Origin: a filamentous cyanobacterium CCP2
GTDB taxonomy: Bacteria > Cyanobacteriota > Cyanobacteriia > Elainellales > Elainellaceae
DNA length: 32,587 nucleotides
Assembly: GCA_003003615.1 (NCBI GenBank)
Contig: PVWD01000038.1
Location: forward strand, 1 to 32,587
Direction of reading: 5' to 3'
This document shows positions 1-7,624 of this stretch, piece by piece. A program made the translations under genes and the position numbers. The notes under the pieces are model-generated. The model made no database searches and was not told where the DNA came from. It worked only from the letters and a program-made list of their open reading frames with translations. How positions within the stretch are numbered: the stretch's first letter is position 1; every line of letters starts with the position of its first letter.

Positions 1-322
1 AGTTAAAGGAGCCACAGCAACGGCAATTTTTCTGCCCTTCTTGATCCTGGCAGTCCCCATTGTTGATATGTCAGCCGTAATTGTTGCCCGACTTAGCAAA
101 GGACATTCCCCGTTTTTAGCAGACAAACGCCATTTGCATCATCGTCTACTGCGAGCAGGACTCTCCCATCGGTCAACTGTACTTGTGATCTATTCGATCG
201 CCCTGTGGGTTGGAAGTCTTGCCATTACCTTTGTCGGAATGCCCAATAGCCTAGTGATATTGGGGGGTGCTACGAGTTTATTAGGGTATGTGACATGGAG
301 AGCCTGGCAGTCGGCTCGTTAA
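1..322 (+). CDS. Polyprenyl-phosphate GlcNAc-1-P transferase family (WecA/TagO/MraY-like), C-terminal part
   Basis: Partial gene whose 5' part lies left of the window; reading is open from base 2 to the TAA at 320-322. The visible 106 residues contain a membrane segment (AIFLPFLILAVPIVDMSAV), then the cytoplasmic motif DKRHLHHRLLRAGLSHR, then two more hydrophobic helices. This His-rich loop is characteristic of WecA/TagO enzymes, which move a sugar-1-phosphate from a UDP-sugar to a polyprenyl phosphate and so start surface polysaccharide synthesis at the inner membrane. The glycosyltransferase gene 140 bases downstream fits an exopolysaccharide locus. The exact sugar cannot be told. No codon with a good ribosome site is seen in the window, so the gene surely starts outside it. 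Confidence 0.85.
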   Translation, partial: VKGATATAIFLPFLILAVPIVDMSAVIVARLSKGHSPFLADKRHLHHRLLRAGLSHRSTVLVIYSIALWVGSLAITFVGMPNSLVILGGATSLLGYVTWRAWQSAR

Positions 323-465
323 GTTCCGTGTTTTTACCGGATTGCCCCTCCATTTCATGGAATTGCCATAAAACGGTACATCTACCAACCTTGACGACTC
401 TCTTCGCTGATTTGAAAGCAAAGAGATCACGTCCCTAACGTCAGATAAAAAGGTTGGAGAGGATT

Positions 466-1827
466 GTGAAATCACCAAAACGCTTACCAAAGTCAGATGA
501 ACTTAGTCGTGATGTTTCCAGAAGTAAAGACTTTCCAGTTCAAAGTCCGACCATTCAAATTCCATCATCGCTCCTCAAATTGTCCGTTGTTACGCAATTT
601 TTCCCCCCTGATTTTGCAGCAACCGGACAACTCATTGAAGAGTTAGTCTATCAATTAGGACGACAAGGCGTAGATATCAAAGTCTTTACAGGGCAACCTG
701 GTTATGCCTTTCAGACTTCTACAGCACCGCTATACGAACAAAAAGGTTTAGTTCAAGTTAAGCGATCGCGGTCAACCCAGTTTTGGGCAAAACGCATTCG
801 CGGAAAAGCGGTGAGTGGTGTCTTATTCATGTTACGAACAGCACTCCACTTAATTAAAAATTGCCGTCGCCGCAATTTGCTATTGGTGACTACTGCTCCT
901 CCCTTTTTGCCAATATTAGGATATCTTGCCAGCCTCTTTTTAGGCTTCCCATATGTCTGTCTTTTGTATGACCTGTACCCTGATATTGCAGTTGAACTGG
1001 GAATTGTTTCTGAAGAGCATTGGATCGCTCGATTCTGGCGAACTGTGAATCGGATGGTATGGCGCAAGGCCAAAGCCTTGATTGTTTTGAGTCCTGAAAT
1101 GCGGCAGCGTGTGATTGAACACTGTCCTGATATTGCCGATCGGGTGTTTGTGATTCACAGTTGGGCTGATCCTGAACAAATCAAACCTATTCCCAAGGAG
1201 GAAAACTGGTTCGCCCACCAGCACGACTTAGACAATAAATTCACGGTGCTGTATTCGGGTAACATGGGGCGTTGTCATGATATGGATACCATTCTGGAGG
1301 CGGCAATTCAACTGCGAAATGAGCCGATTCAGTTTGTATTCATTGGCAATGGAGCAAAGCGGGATAGCTTGTTGCAGGAAGCCAAACGGCTAGGATTGGA
1401 CAACATCCGATTTTTACCTTACCAGGATAAGGATGTGCTGCCCTATTCGCTGACGGCTTGTGACTTGTCCATTGTGAGCGTCATTCCAGGTATGGAAAGC
1501 TTGGTGGCTCCAAGTAAGCTGTATTCGGCTCTGGCCAGTGGACGACCGATCGCAGTGGTTTGCCCTAAGCAGTGTTATCTACGTCCTCTCATTAATGAGG
1601 CAAATTGTGGTCAAACCTTCAGGAATGGTGACAGCAATGGTTTGGCAGAGTTCATTCGTCAACTTAGCCAAGATCGGCAAAGAACACAACGATTGGGAGA
1701 ATCTGGGCGACACTATATGGAAACCCATTTCACTCCAGAAATCATTGCTAAGCAATACTACGATGTATTGCATTGGGCACTGGAACCAGAACGATCGGTT
1801 GTACCGAATATTGTTCCAGTTCGGTAA
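466..1827 (+). CDS. GT4-family glycosyltransferase, WcaI/WbuB-like
   Basis: Predicted cytoplasmic glycosyltransferase of about 453 residues with a GT-B fold. After a polar N-terminal extension of roughly 35 residues the Rossmann start LSVVTQFFPPDFAATGQL appears, typical of the WcaI/WbuB branch of GT4. The C-terminal donor-binding half shows YSGNMGRCHDMDTILEA and a Glu-rich nucleotide-sugar motif ending in APSKLYSALASGRPIAVV. I chose GTG at 466 because GGAG (456-459) sits six bases upstream; an in-frame TTG at 454 would add four residues but would contain the ribosome site. It follows the WecA-like gene and probably adds a sugar to the same lipid-linked glycan. A strong terminator follows (1877-1903). 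Donor and acceptor are unknown. Confidence 0.88.
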   Translation: MKSPKRLPKSDELSRDVSRSKDFPVQSPTIQIPSSLLKLSVVTQFFPPDFAATGQLIEELVYQLGRQGVDIKVFTGQPGYAFQTSTAPLYEQKGLVQVKRSRSTQFWAKRIRGKAVSGVLFMLRTALHLIKNCRRRNLLLVTTAPPFLPILGYLASLFLGFPYVCLLYDLYPDIAVELGIVSEEHWIARFWRTVNRMVWRKAKALIVLSPEMRQRVIEHCPDIADRVFVIHSWADPEQIKPIPKEENWFAHQHDLDNKFTVLYSGNMGRCHDMDTILEAAIQLRNEPIQFVFIGNGAKRDSLLQEAKRLGLDNIRFLPYQDKDVLPYSLTACDLSIVSVIPGMESLVAPSKLYSALASGRPIAVVCPKQCYLRPLINEANCGQTFRNGDSNGLAEFIRQLSQDRQRTQRLGESGRHYMETHFTPEIIAKQYYDVLHWALEPERSVVPNIVPVR

Positions 1828-1876
1828 GCCAAATCATCTCCTAGCTATCTAAAAATCTGAATGTGATTAGAACAAG

Positions 1877-1903
1877 GGCACAGCATTGCTGTGTCTTTTT
1901 TTT
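1877..1903 (+). terminator. Rho-independent terminator after the glycosyltransferase
   Basis: GGCACAGC (1877-1884) pairs with GCTGTGTC (1888-1895), one pair being G-T, around a three-base loop. A run of eight T follows at 1896-1903. It lies 50 bases past the stop codon, so it should end the polysaccharide transcript before the PTPA-CTERM gene. Confidence 0.85.
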
Positions 1904-2096
1904 GCTTAATTCTGGATAGAGTCTGTCATTGTTCATTCGTCAACTGTTTTGGAATATTTCCTTTACTGTGCCCGTTAACTTTAATAGCTTGCAATTCGCC
2001 TTTCCCCATAACCCCAGCGAAAGGTGCGATCGCATTCATTTCTCTAACTGATTCTTCAAACGAAAGCTCGATCGGATGAATTAGGGTTTTATTCAT

Positions 2097-2119
2097 CTAC
2101 CAAGGTGCAACTGCCAGGT
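2097..2119 (+). promoter_or_regulatory. Conserved upstream element, copy 1
   Basis: A 23-base block beginning CTACCAAGGTGCAACTGCC and ending AGGT occurs here and, identically, at 3439-3461. In both places it lies about 75-85 bases ahead of a PTPA-CTERM start codon and is preceded by a similar AGGGTTT tract. Sequence around it has diverged, so the block is probably kept by function (promoter, operator or leader) or marks the edge of a duplication. Which of these applies cannot be decided by eye. Confidence 0.5.
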
Positions 2120-2173
2120 GATAGAGGTTTGCTCGAAAACCTTCAGCTTACAGACCACGTACAAACTCTATAT

Positions 2174-2189
2174 TTACACCAAGGTAGAT
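2174..2189 (+). promoter_or_regulatory. Shared leader block with ribosome site, copy 1
   Basis: TTACACCAAGGTAGAT occurs at 2174-2189 and again at 3522-3537, just ahead of both PTPA-CTERM genes. AAGG inside it serves as the Shine-Dalgarno, nine bases ahead of the ATG at 2194. The preceding CAAACT tract is also shared, so the whole 5' leader looks paralogous. Confidence 0.55.
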
Positions 2190-2193
2190 TCAA

Positions 2194-2856
2194 ATGATGA
2201 ACTTCAAATCGATCGGTTTAGGTGCTGCGGCCCTGGCAACGGCTGTCAGTGTGGGGACAATGGCTCCCTCAGCAGAAGCAGCAACCATCAAGCGGGGAGA
2301 TACGCTGACCTTCAATGGTGACGTGAGAGTTACTCAAGTTGGAAGTGATTTTGCCTTTGACTTTGCGCCGTTTGCCAATGTTGCGGGAGTTGGGGCCAGT
2401 AGTGATACCCCTCCGTTTGTGGCTCCTAGTACTGCCAACATTGCCAGTTTTTCTGCGCCTGTTAGCGTATTGGGGTTGCCTACTGCCCCTCTTACTCCGT
2501 TTCTTAGCAATATTCAGTTGACTGATGGCACTTTAGCCAGCTTTAACCTGGAATCGCTAAATTTCTCGTCATTTATCTCTGGCAGCAGCCGGTTCTTTGA
2601 TTTTGACCTAGCTGGAAAATTCGTTACTGCTCTCGGTCAAGAAATTCCGGCTTTTGGTGGCTTCACTGCCCAAGCAAATCATGCTGTACTGCTGAGGGGT
2701 GATGCCGTTGGCACAACCTACTCTGGAGATCTCAGAGCCGTTCCCACTCCTGCGCTTTTACCTGGTCTGGTGGGCATGGGGGTTGCAGCACTTCGCAAGA
2801 AGCGTAAAGGTGAAGGGTTTGAGGCGACTCCTGAGACGGTGAAAGCGAATGCTTAA
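2194..2856 (+). CDS. Secreted PTPA-CTERM (PEP-CTERM-like) sorting-domain protein, copy 1
   Basis: Predicted exported protein of 220 residues. The N-terminus is a classic signal peptide: basic MNFK, a small/hydrophobic stretch of about 20 residues, and likely cleavage after APSAEA. The middle (about 30-180) is rich in Phe, Ser, Thr and Gly and matches no family I know. The C-terminus has the tripartite sorting signal VPTPALLPGLVGMGVAALRK: a PTPA motif in place of VPEP, a short transmembrane helix, then a KKRK cluster. A 14-residue tail (GEGFEATPETVKANA) extends beyond the basic cluster. The signal should be recognised by the cyanoexosortase encoded at 5165-6082. ATG 2194 is spaced nine bases from AAGG; a second ATG follows immediately. 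The gene is paralogous to 3544-4137, with closest identity in signal peptide and C-terminal tail. Its role at the cell surface is unknown. Confidence 0.88.
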   Translation: MMNFKSIGLGAAALATAVSVGTMAPSAEAATIKRGDTLTFNGDVRVTQVGSDFAFDFAPFANVAGVGASSDTPPFVAPSTANIASFSAPVSVLGLPTAPLTPFLSNIQLTDGTLASFNLESLNFSSFISGSSRFFDFDLAGKFVTALGQEIPAFGGFTAQANHAVLLRGDAVGTTYSGDLRAVPTPALLPGLVGMGVAALRKKRKGEGFEATPETVKANA

Positions 2857-3438
2857 TGTCTACCCTTGTGCCTCGGTGTAATTGCTTTGATAGGCGTTGC
2901 AGGGTTGGGTTAAGAATAAGAACCATTTATGGCAGTAGGGGTTTGGCATTGCTAAACTCCTACCTCTGGAAATATGGCAGACTCGATCGCCCTAATTTTT
3001 CCATCCGTTGCCATACCATCATGCAGACCATGACTGGGTTTGGGTTCTTCCCACGCTTAGGAATACAAATTGAATAACCTGAAATTCTTGTAGGGTGGGC
3101 ATCTTGCCCGCCCAGTCAAAGAAGCAGAACGATAGACAGGTTATTTAATCCATGTTCCTTAGCCCAACCCTTTCCCATAGCAGAAAGTGTTAAGTTTAAT
3201 AACTTTCGGCGGATGAGTTTGCAGAATGATCGATCTAAGTAAAATCACCCGATCGCATTTTATTCTCCAATATTGTCAGGGTGTATAACGACGTACAGAA
3301 TTAATGAAATTCTGGTTAACTTGCGGGTTTGACGTTGCTGCTTTTCAGTAGAGTTACCTAAGATATGAGCATGAAGACAAACAAGACGAATGGCTCTGTG
3401 GTTAAGTCTTCGATCGAGTGTATCAGGGTTTCGATGCT
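2857..3438. other. Intergenic region between the two PTPA-CTERM genes
   Basis: No credible gene. It contains one copy of a dispersed GC-rich hairpin repeat (3093-3113) and otherwise AT-rich unique sequence. Short frames in it lack ribosome sites and domain features. Confidence 0.5.
3093..3113. repeat. Dispersed REP-like hairpin, copy 1
   Basis: GGGTGGGCA pairs with TGCCCGCCC (one T-G pair) around loop TCT. The same 21 bases recur exactly at 18993-19013 and, with a degenerate right arm, at 31620-31640. All three copies are intergenic, as expected for a REP-like mobile palindrome or shared mRNA-end hairpin. Confidence 0.7.
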
Positions 3439-3461
3439 CTACCAAGGTGCAACTGCCAGGT
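3439..3461 (+). promoter_or_regulatory. Conserved upstream element, copy 2
   Basis: Identical to the 23 bases at 2097-2119 and located 82 bases ahead of the second PTPA-CTERM start. See copy 1 for interpretation. Confidence 0.5.
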
Positions 3462-3521
3462 TATCAAAATCGATCGGTTTTGATGGCTTGTTGGTTTTGA
3501 ACAATTTGCAAACTTTACGCA

Positions 3522-3537
3522 TTACACCAAGGTAGAT
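3522..3537 (+). promoter_or_regulatory. Shared leader block with ribosome site, copy 2
   Basis: TTACACCAAGGTAGAT, identical to 2174-2189. Its AAGG (3529-3532) is 11 bases from the ATG at 3544. Confidence 0.55.
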
Positions 3538-3543
3538 CTCTCT

Positions 3544-4137
3544 ATGAACTTCAAGTCAATTGGTTTTGCTCTGGCTGCAACCTCAGTTGTAGCAGCAGGT
3601 ATTGTTTCAGCTCCTTCATCTGCTCAAGCCGCAACACTCAATCCTAATAATCGCTTAAGCTTTATTGGTGCAGGGAACTTTATAAACCCGGCTGCTGGAT
3701 TTACTTTTACTCCTAAGAGTGTTGTAGTCACTGAGCAAACAGGCTTCTTCTCAAGCTTGAGTACAACCCCTTCAGCAGGATTTCCTTTCGAGGGAAATCC
3801 AGTTGGGACGATCGCGAATATTGCATCTGTGCCCTTTGCTGGGACTTTGGACTTCCTCTCTTTCCCAGGAGCTGATCCAAAGTTTGACTTTACACTCACA
3901 TCTTTCACACCTGTTAGCGGCAACCTCTATGAGTTTGCTGGTTTCTTTGGCGATAGTGAATACATTCGTTATGGTGAATTCACTGTACAGGGAGGAAACA
4001 GCTTCTCGGCTGCTGTAGCCGTTCCGACTCCTGCACTACTGCCCGGTTTAATCGGTATGGGGGTTGCAGCACTTCGCAAGAAGCGGAAGGGTGAAGGGTT
4101 TGAGGCAACTCCTGAAGCGACTGAAGCAAATGCCTAA
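3544..4137 (+). CDS. Secreted PTPA-CTERM (PEP-CTERM-like) sorting-domain protein, copy 2
   Basis: Predicted exported protein of 197 residues, paralogous to the product of 2194-2856. It begins MNFKSIGFALAATSVVAAG, a signal peptide with likely cleavage after SSAQA. The middle is Phe/Gly/Ser-rich with no domain I recognise. The end repeats the sorting signal almost exactly: VPTPALLPGLIGMGVAALRK, then basic residues, then GEGFEATPE and a short acidic tail. Export by Sec and processing or anchoring by the neighbouring exosortase is inferred from family knowledge. The two paralogues agree best in signal peptide, C-terminal signal and 5' leader, while the centres have diverged, so they may expose different surfaces under similar control. 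A 12-base-pair inverted repeat follows the gene. Confidence 0.88.
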   Translation: MNFKSIGFALAATSVVAAGIVSAPSSAQAATLNPNNRLSFIGAGNFINPAAGFTFTPKSVVVTEQTGFFSSLSTTPSAGFPFEGNPVGTIANIASVPFAGTLDFLSFPGADPKFDFTLTSFTPVSGNLYEFAGFFGDSEYIRYGEFTVQGGNSFSAAVAVPTPALLPGLIGMGVAALRKKRKGEGFEATPEATEANA

Positions 4138-4546
4138 TGCTTGCTGTGTTCTTCCTGTACGATGAAACAAAAAATCGGTTGGGTTGAGAGATGGAGTATC
4201 TATACAAGATCCTAAATGAATTAGATTTGTTGGGTGCGATATGTTCTCAACCTGGCTCGTCAGTGAGCGTTAATGGATAAATTTAGCCGTTTAGCAGGTG
4301 GCAGGTAATTGCTCATTTGATATTAATCAAGCAATTACCTGTTATCTAATTTCTATCCTTAATTCGTCGCGATCGTCCCGTTTTATAACGCTTTGATGTA
4401 GAGTCTATCTTTTCAAAATATCTAATCCGGAGAAGAGCTTTAACTAACTGAAGAAAGTAAGGAAATTGTCCAATTGCTTTTCAAATCAGATACTTATTTC
4501 ATTCTTGCAGTTGTTCACTTATTCTTCCCACTAGCGGTTTTTCATT
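4138..4546. other. Intergenic region before the exosortase operon
   Basis: No gene is visible. The notable structure is the perfect inverted repeat at 4302-4341. The promoter of the downstream HpsJ-like/exosortase unit should lie in the AT-rich part between about 4370 and 4500, but I see no convincing -35/-10 pair. Confidence 0.45.
4302..4341. terminator. 12-bp perfect inverted repeat, possible terminator
   Basis: CAGGTAATTGCT (4302-4313) is the exact reverse complement of AGCAATTACCTG (4330-4341), with a 16-base AT-rich loop. There is no T-run after either arm, so it may be an mRNA-stabilising hairpin or a protein-binding site rather than an intrinsic terminator. It lies 165 bases past the second PTPA-CTERM stop codon. 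Confidence 0.4.
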
Positions 4547-5158
4547 ATGGCATCTATTTCATCTTCTACTCCCGTTCCTAGCTCTGGTTCCTATGGTGCA
4601 AGAGGCATTTGCCAAATTGTTGGCTATGTCTGCTTGTTTGGCTTCATCATTGATATGTTGATTCTGCTGTTGCCTCCCCAGTTGGGCAGTAGTGAATGGC
4701 GGCTAGGATTTGTGCAGCAATTTGCCGATCGCAGTATCATTCTACTTTTCGGTTCTGCCTTAATTTTGTTTGGCAGCTTAGATAAGCGACGTTGGCTGAA
4801 GCAATTTTCCAGCCTTTGCCTACTCGCAGGGGTTCTGTTTTTCCTCCTATGCATGCTGGCCGTTGCCGATAGTATTTCCCTCCAACGCCAAGCCATTACC
4901 ACCATCAACGCTCAAGAAACTCAGCTACAAACTCAAATTCGGGATGCTCAAACGAATCCTCGCGCCGTTGGCGAAAATGTGACAACCGAAGATTTGACCA
5001 GAGCCTCCCAGCTTTTGACTCAGCAGGCTGATACCTTAAAGCAAAATGCTAAAACCAGTGTATTGAAAACGGCTGCTTCCAGTGTAGGTAATTTACTGGT
5101 GGTAGGCTTTGGGATGGCAGGAATTGGGCGGTATGGGTTGTCGTTACGCAGAAGGTAA
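4547..5158 (+). CDS. HpsJ-like membrane protein, exosortase-associated
   Basis: Integral membrane protein of 203 residues. Hydrophobic helices lie at about 20-42, 62-78 and 86-108. A hydrophilic, Gln-rich, probably coiled-coil loop follows (about 112-170, with QETQLQTQIRDAQ and LTQQADTLKQNAK), then a final helix near 178-196. This layout resembles the HpsJ family, named for hormogonium polysaccharide genes, members of which sit beside cyanobacterial exosortases. The stop codon is six bases ahead of the exosortase ATG, so the two are almost certainly co-transcribed and may act together at the inner membrane. A direct role in sorting or in polysaccharide secretion is inference. The family call rests on topology and position more than on a diagnostic motif. 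Confidence 0.65.
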   Translation: MASISSSTPVPSSGSYGARGICQIVGYVCLFGFIIDMLILLLPPQLGSSEWRLGFVQQFADRSIILLFGSALILFGSLDKRRWLKQFSSLCLLAGVLFFLLCMLAVADSISLQRQAITTINAQETQLQTQIRDAQTNPRAVGENVTTEDLTRASQLLTQQADTLKQNAKTSVLKTAASSVGNLLVVGFGMAGIGRYGLSLRRR

Positions 5159-5164
5159 ATTGTC

Positions 5165-6082
5165 ATGACGCAGCAGAAGGCAAAGAAGACTCGTCTTTCG
5201 ATCGATCGCCTACTGCACACCAGCCTGGCAACGCCTCACACCCGAATTGTGACGTGCGGTCTGTTGGTTGGGATCGTTTTCTCTCCCCTTTGGCTCTACG
5301 ACGTTGTTGTTGGCACATTTCATGGGTCTGCTAGCCTCATCTTGGTGGCGGCCTCAGTTTTGGGAGGGTATCAGCTCTGGACGCAGCGATCCCAACTTGC
5401 CAAACGAAATGCCTCAGAGGAAGATCAACTGCTGGGGCATATTATCATCGTCAGCGGTGTGGGGTTAGCTCCATTCTGCTTCTTCTCGGAGTGGTCGCAG
5501 AAACTGGTTTGGATACTCATTTTGGCAGGAATTGCCCTTAGCTCTTGGGGAATTTCCTTCTTCAAACGCTATCCCATGCCTGCCTTCCTCATCGGTATTG
5601 GGTTCTTCCCCCAGCCCACTGCCGTAGGTAAAGCCGTGTGGGATGCATTCACTCCACCAGAAATGTTGGAACGGTTTATGGCATGGAGCGGTGGATTAGG
5701 ACTACAGGCGATCGGCCATTCCGCTACCATTCGTGAAACCATCATTTCTTTGCCCGGTGGTTCAGTGCGGGTAGATTGGGGCTGTAGTGGGTTTGATATG
5801 GCTTCCATCATTGCAGTAGCGAGTTTAGTTTTAGGTTTATTCTTGAAACAAAGCTTACCTAAAGTATCGTTAATGGTTGTCATTGGCATTATTTTGGCGT
5901 TGCTTTCTAACGTTCCTCGCATTATGCTGATGGCAATGGCAGAGGCTTACTGGGGTAGAGAATCCTTTGAGTTTTGGCACGGATTTTGGGGTGGACAAAT
6001 TTTCTCCTCCATTCTGTTCACCATTTACTATTACGTAGTGATGGCGATCGTCAAAGGGCGATCGGTGAAAGCTAAAGCTTGA
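5165..6082 (+). CDS. Cyanoexosortase (exosortase/archaeosortase family)
   Basis: Polytopic membrane protein of 305 residues with about eight hydrophobic helices. The three residues expected for an exosortase active site are visible: Cys207 in DWGCSGFDM, Arg252 in SNVPRIMLM and His272 in FWHGFWGG. Exosortases act like sortases on proteins ending in PEP-CTERM-type signals, cleaving near the motif and probably passing the product on to the cell surface. Two candidate substrates with the PTPA version of the signal are encoded 1-3 kb upstream. The cyanobacterial subtypes (A, B, C) cannot be separated safely by eye; the HpsJ-like partner and PTPA substrates would suit a subtype other than the classical PEP one. 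Start ATG 5165 is tightly coupled to the upstream gene. Confidence 0.9.
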   Translation: MTQQKAKKTRLSIDRLLHTSLATPHTRIVTCGLLVGIVFSPLWLYDVVVGTFHGSASLILVAASVLGGYQLWTQRSQLAKRNASEEDQLLGHIIIVSGVGLAPFCFFSEWSQKLVWILILAGIALSSWGISFFKRYPMPAFLIGIGFFPQPTAVGKAVWDAFTPPEMLERFMAWSGGLGLQAIGHSATIRETIISLPGGSVRVDWGCSGFDMASIIAVASLVLGLFLKQSLPKVSLMVVIGIILALLSNVPRIMLMAMAEAYWGRESFEFWHGFWGGQIFSSILFTIYYYVVMAIVKGRSVKAKA

Positions 6083-6290
6083 ACTTTATGGCTACGGTTA
6101 TAGAACACGGTAAGAAGTCGTGAACTTGTCGCGCAACTCCTGAGGCAGGTCTGCACCATTCAATGAATTTTGAGGATGAAGCAAGTAAAAAGGGATTGGT
6201 GTTCGCTAAATTGCAACACTTTCCGGGCCGCCCCAATCTGCTGCCGATAATGAAGTCAGAGTGGTAAAACTATCATCTGGCTAATCCTCC

Positions 6291-7585
6291 ATGCAGCAAG
6301 GAACTTTCTTTTTTCCCAGCCAAATTGTTCCGCCTGAATACTTTGTGGGACGATCGAACGAAATTGCCACTGCCTTTGATCAAATTTCTGGAAATGGAGC
6401 TAGCCGAGGGCATCTAGCCATTTGGGGCGGCACAGGAATGGGAAAATCCTCATTTTTGGAGCTTTTGACCGCACCGCAAGTGTGGCAGTGGCATAACCAA
6501 GACCACACCAACGCGGTGATTGTTAAATTGAGCTGCTGGACGTTGGCTCCATTTACGCCTGCTGCTTTTTGGCGAGAGGTATTGTCGCTGTTCCAAGATG
6601 AGCTGGCAGCAGAAAATCCGCTTTATGGGGAGTTAAAAACGCTTCTGGCGGAAGAGCCTGTGACGGTCAACCATTTGCGGCAAGCCTTGAAGCAGCTAGG
6701 ACAGCAAGGCAAATTCCTCTTACTGCTGGCGGGGGATTATGATGTGGCACTCCGCCCCAATGCCAGCTACAGCGACGAGGACATGGAAACCTTTCTGAAC
6801 GATTGCCGTAATTTGGCGTCTCACCATCGGGAAAAGAAATTTTTTTCAATGGGGGTGACAACGCTGCGCCCCGGCCAGAAATTACCCCCGATCGATCGCC
6901 CTGGTTCAACCACTATCTCTACCTCAGCCTGGGCCCATTAACCGATGTGGAAGTGGATGCGCTTCTCAGCGGGATGCCCATGACTCCTGCCCTCAAAGAA
7001 GTAATTCGCCAAATTGCGGGTGGCAACCCTACCCTACTGCAAAATGCGGGCTACGTTCTCTACAGCCGCTTGCGGGTTGGCAAAGTTCCTACTGCCGAAG
7101 AGTTTTTCGCTGATTTTCTCGATCGCACCCAGCAATACTTCCGCAAAACCTGGGCCGTGATTGATGAAGTAGAACGCACCTTGCTGATGCTGATTGCCCT
7201 ATCGGGGCTGAAAGGACGATTGCGAAACCGACATTACGATTTGGGAGATGTCGATCGGATTTTTAGTCAAAAAGAGCGAGAATTGATTGATCTGAGCCGA
7301 TGGGGGGTGGTTGTGCGGAAAATGCATCAAAGTAAAGTAACCTATTCCTTTGCGTCATCGGTGATGGAATGGTGGGTGATTAAGGAAATTGAAGAACTGG
7401 CAGGTGATACTCAAAAGACCCTGGAAGACCGCCAGAAGGTATTTCTTAATTTGATGAGCAAGAAACAAGCCACCCAAGTAACAAACGCGATTCTCTATTT
7501 GTGGGATCATAGAGAAGAGATTCCGGCAATTGCGGAATGGTTGGGTAAGTTAGCAGGAGCATTTTCAAAGGGGTTTGTCGCGTAG
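6291..7585 (+). pseudogene. STAND-like P-loop ATPase split by a frameshift
   Basis: Two frames (6291-6941 and 6947-7585) together match the C-terminal half of the 943-residue protein encoded next door, which is intact across the break. The N-terminal piece carries VGRSNEIATAF and a Walker A GGTGMGKS (residues 46-53). Its Walker B region reads LLLLAGDYD where the paralogue has LVLLIDDYE, so an acidic residue is lost. Homology moves to the other frame at the five-C run 6885-6889: one more C would give PDRSPWFNHYLYLSLGPL in line with the paralogue's PDRSPWFNHYLFLPLRAL. The restored protein would have about 431 residues: ATPase plus a C-terminal winged-helix-like part with AGGNPTLLQ. Sequencing error, true inactivation or slippage are all possible. 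No clear ribosome site precedes ATG 6291. Confidence 0.7.
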
Positions 7586-7624
7586 AGTCCCAACCAGTCA
7601 GGGTGCAATAGAAGGAAAACCAGT

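Larger units (their letters stand above)
1904..2193. other. Intergenic region upstream of the first PTPA-CTERM gene
   Basis: No convincing gene; the short frames here have no ribosome site and no family features. Its right half holds two blocks also found upstream of the second PTPA-CTERM gene, listed separately. Confidence 0.5.

Noticed and set aside
454-468. TTG at 454 as the start of the glycosyltransferase gene
   Set aside because: It would include the GGAG ribosome site inside the coding region; GTG 466 has that site at proper distance.
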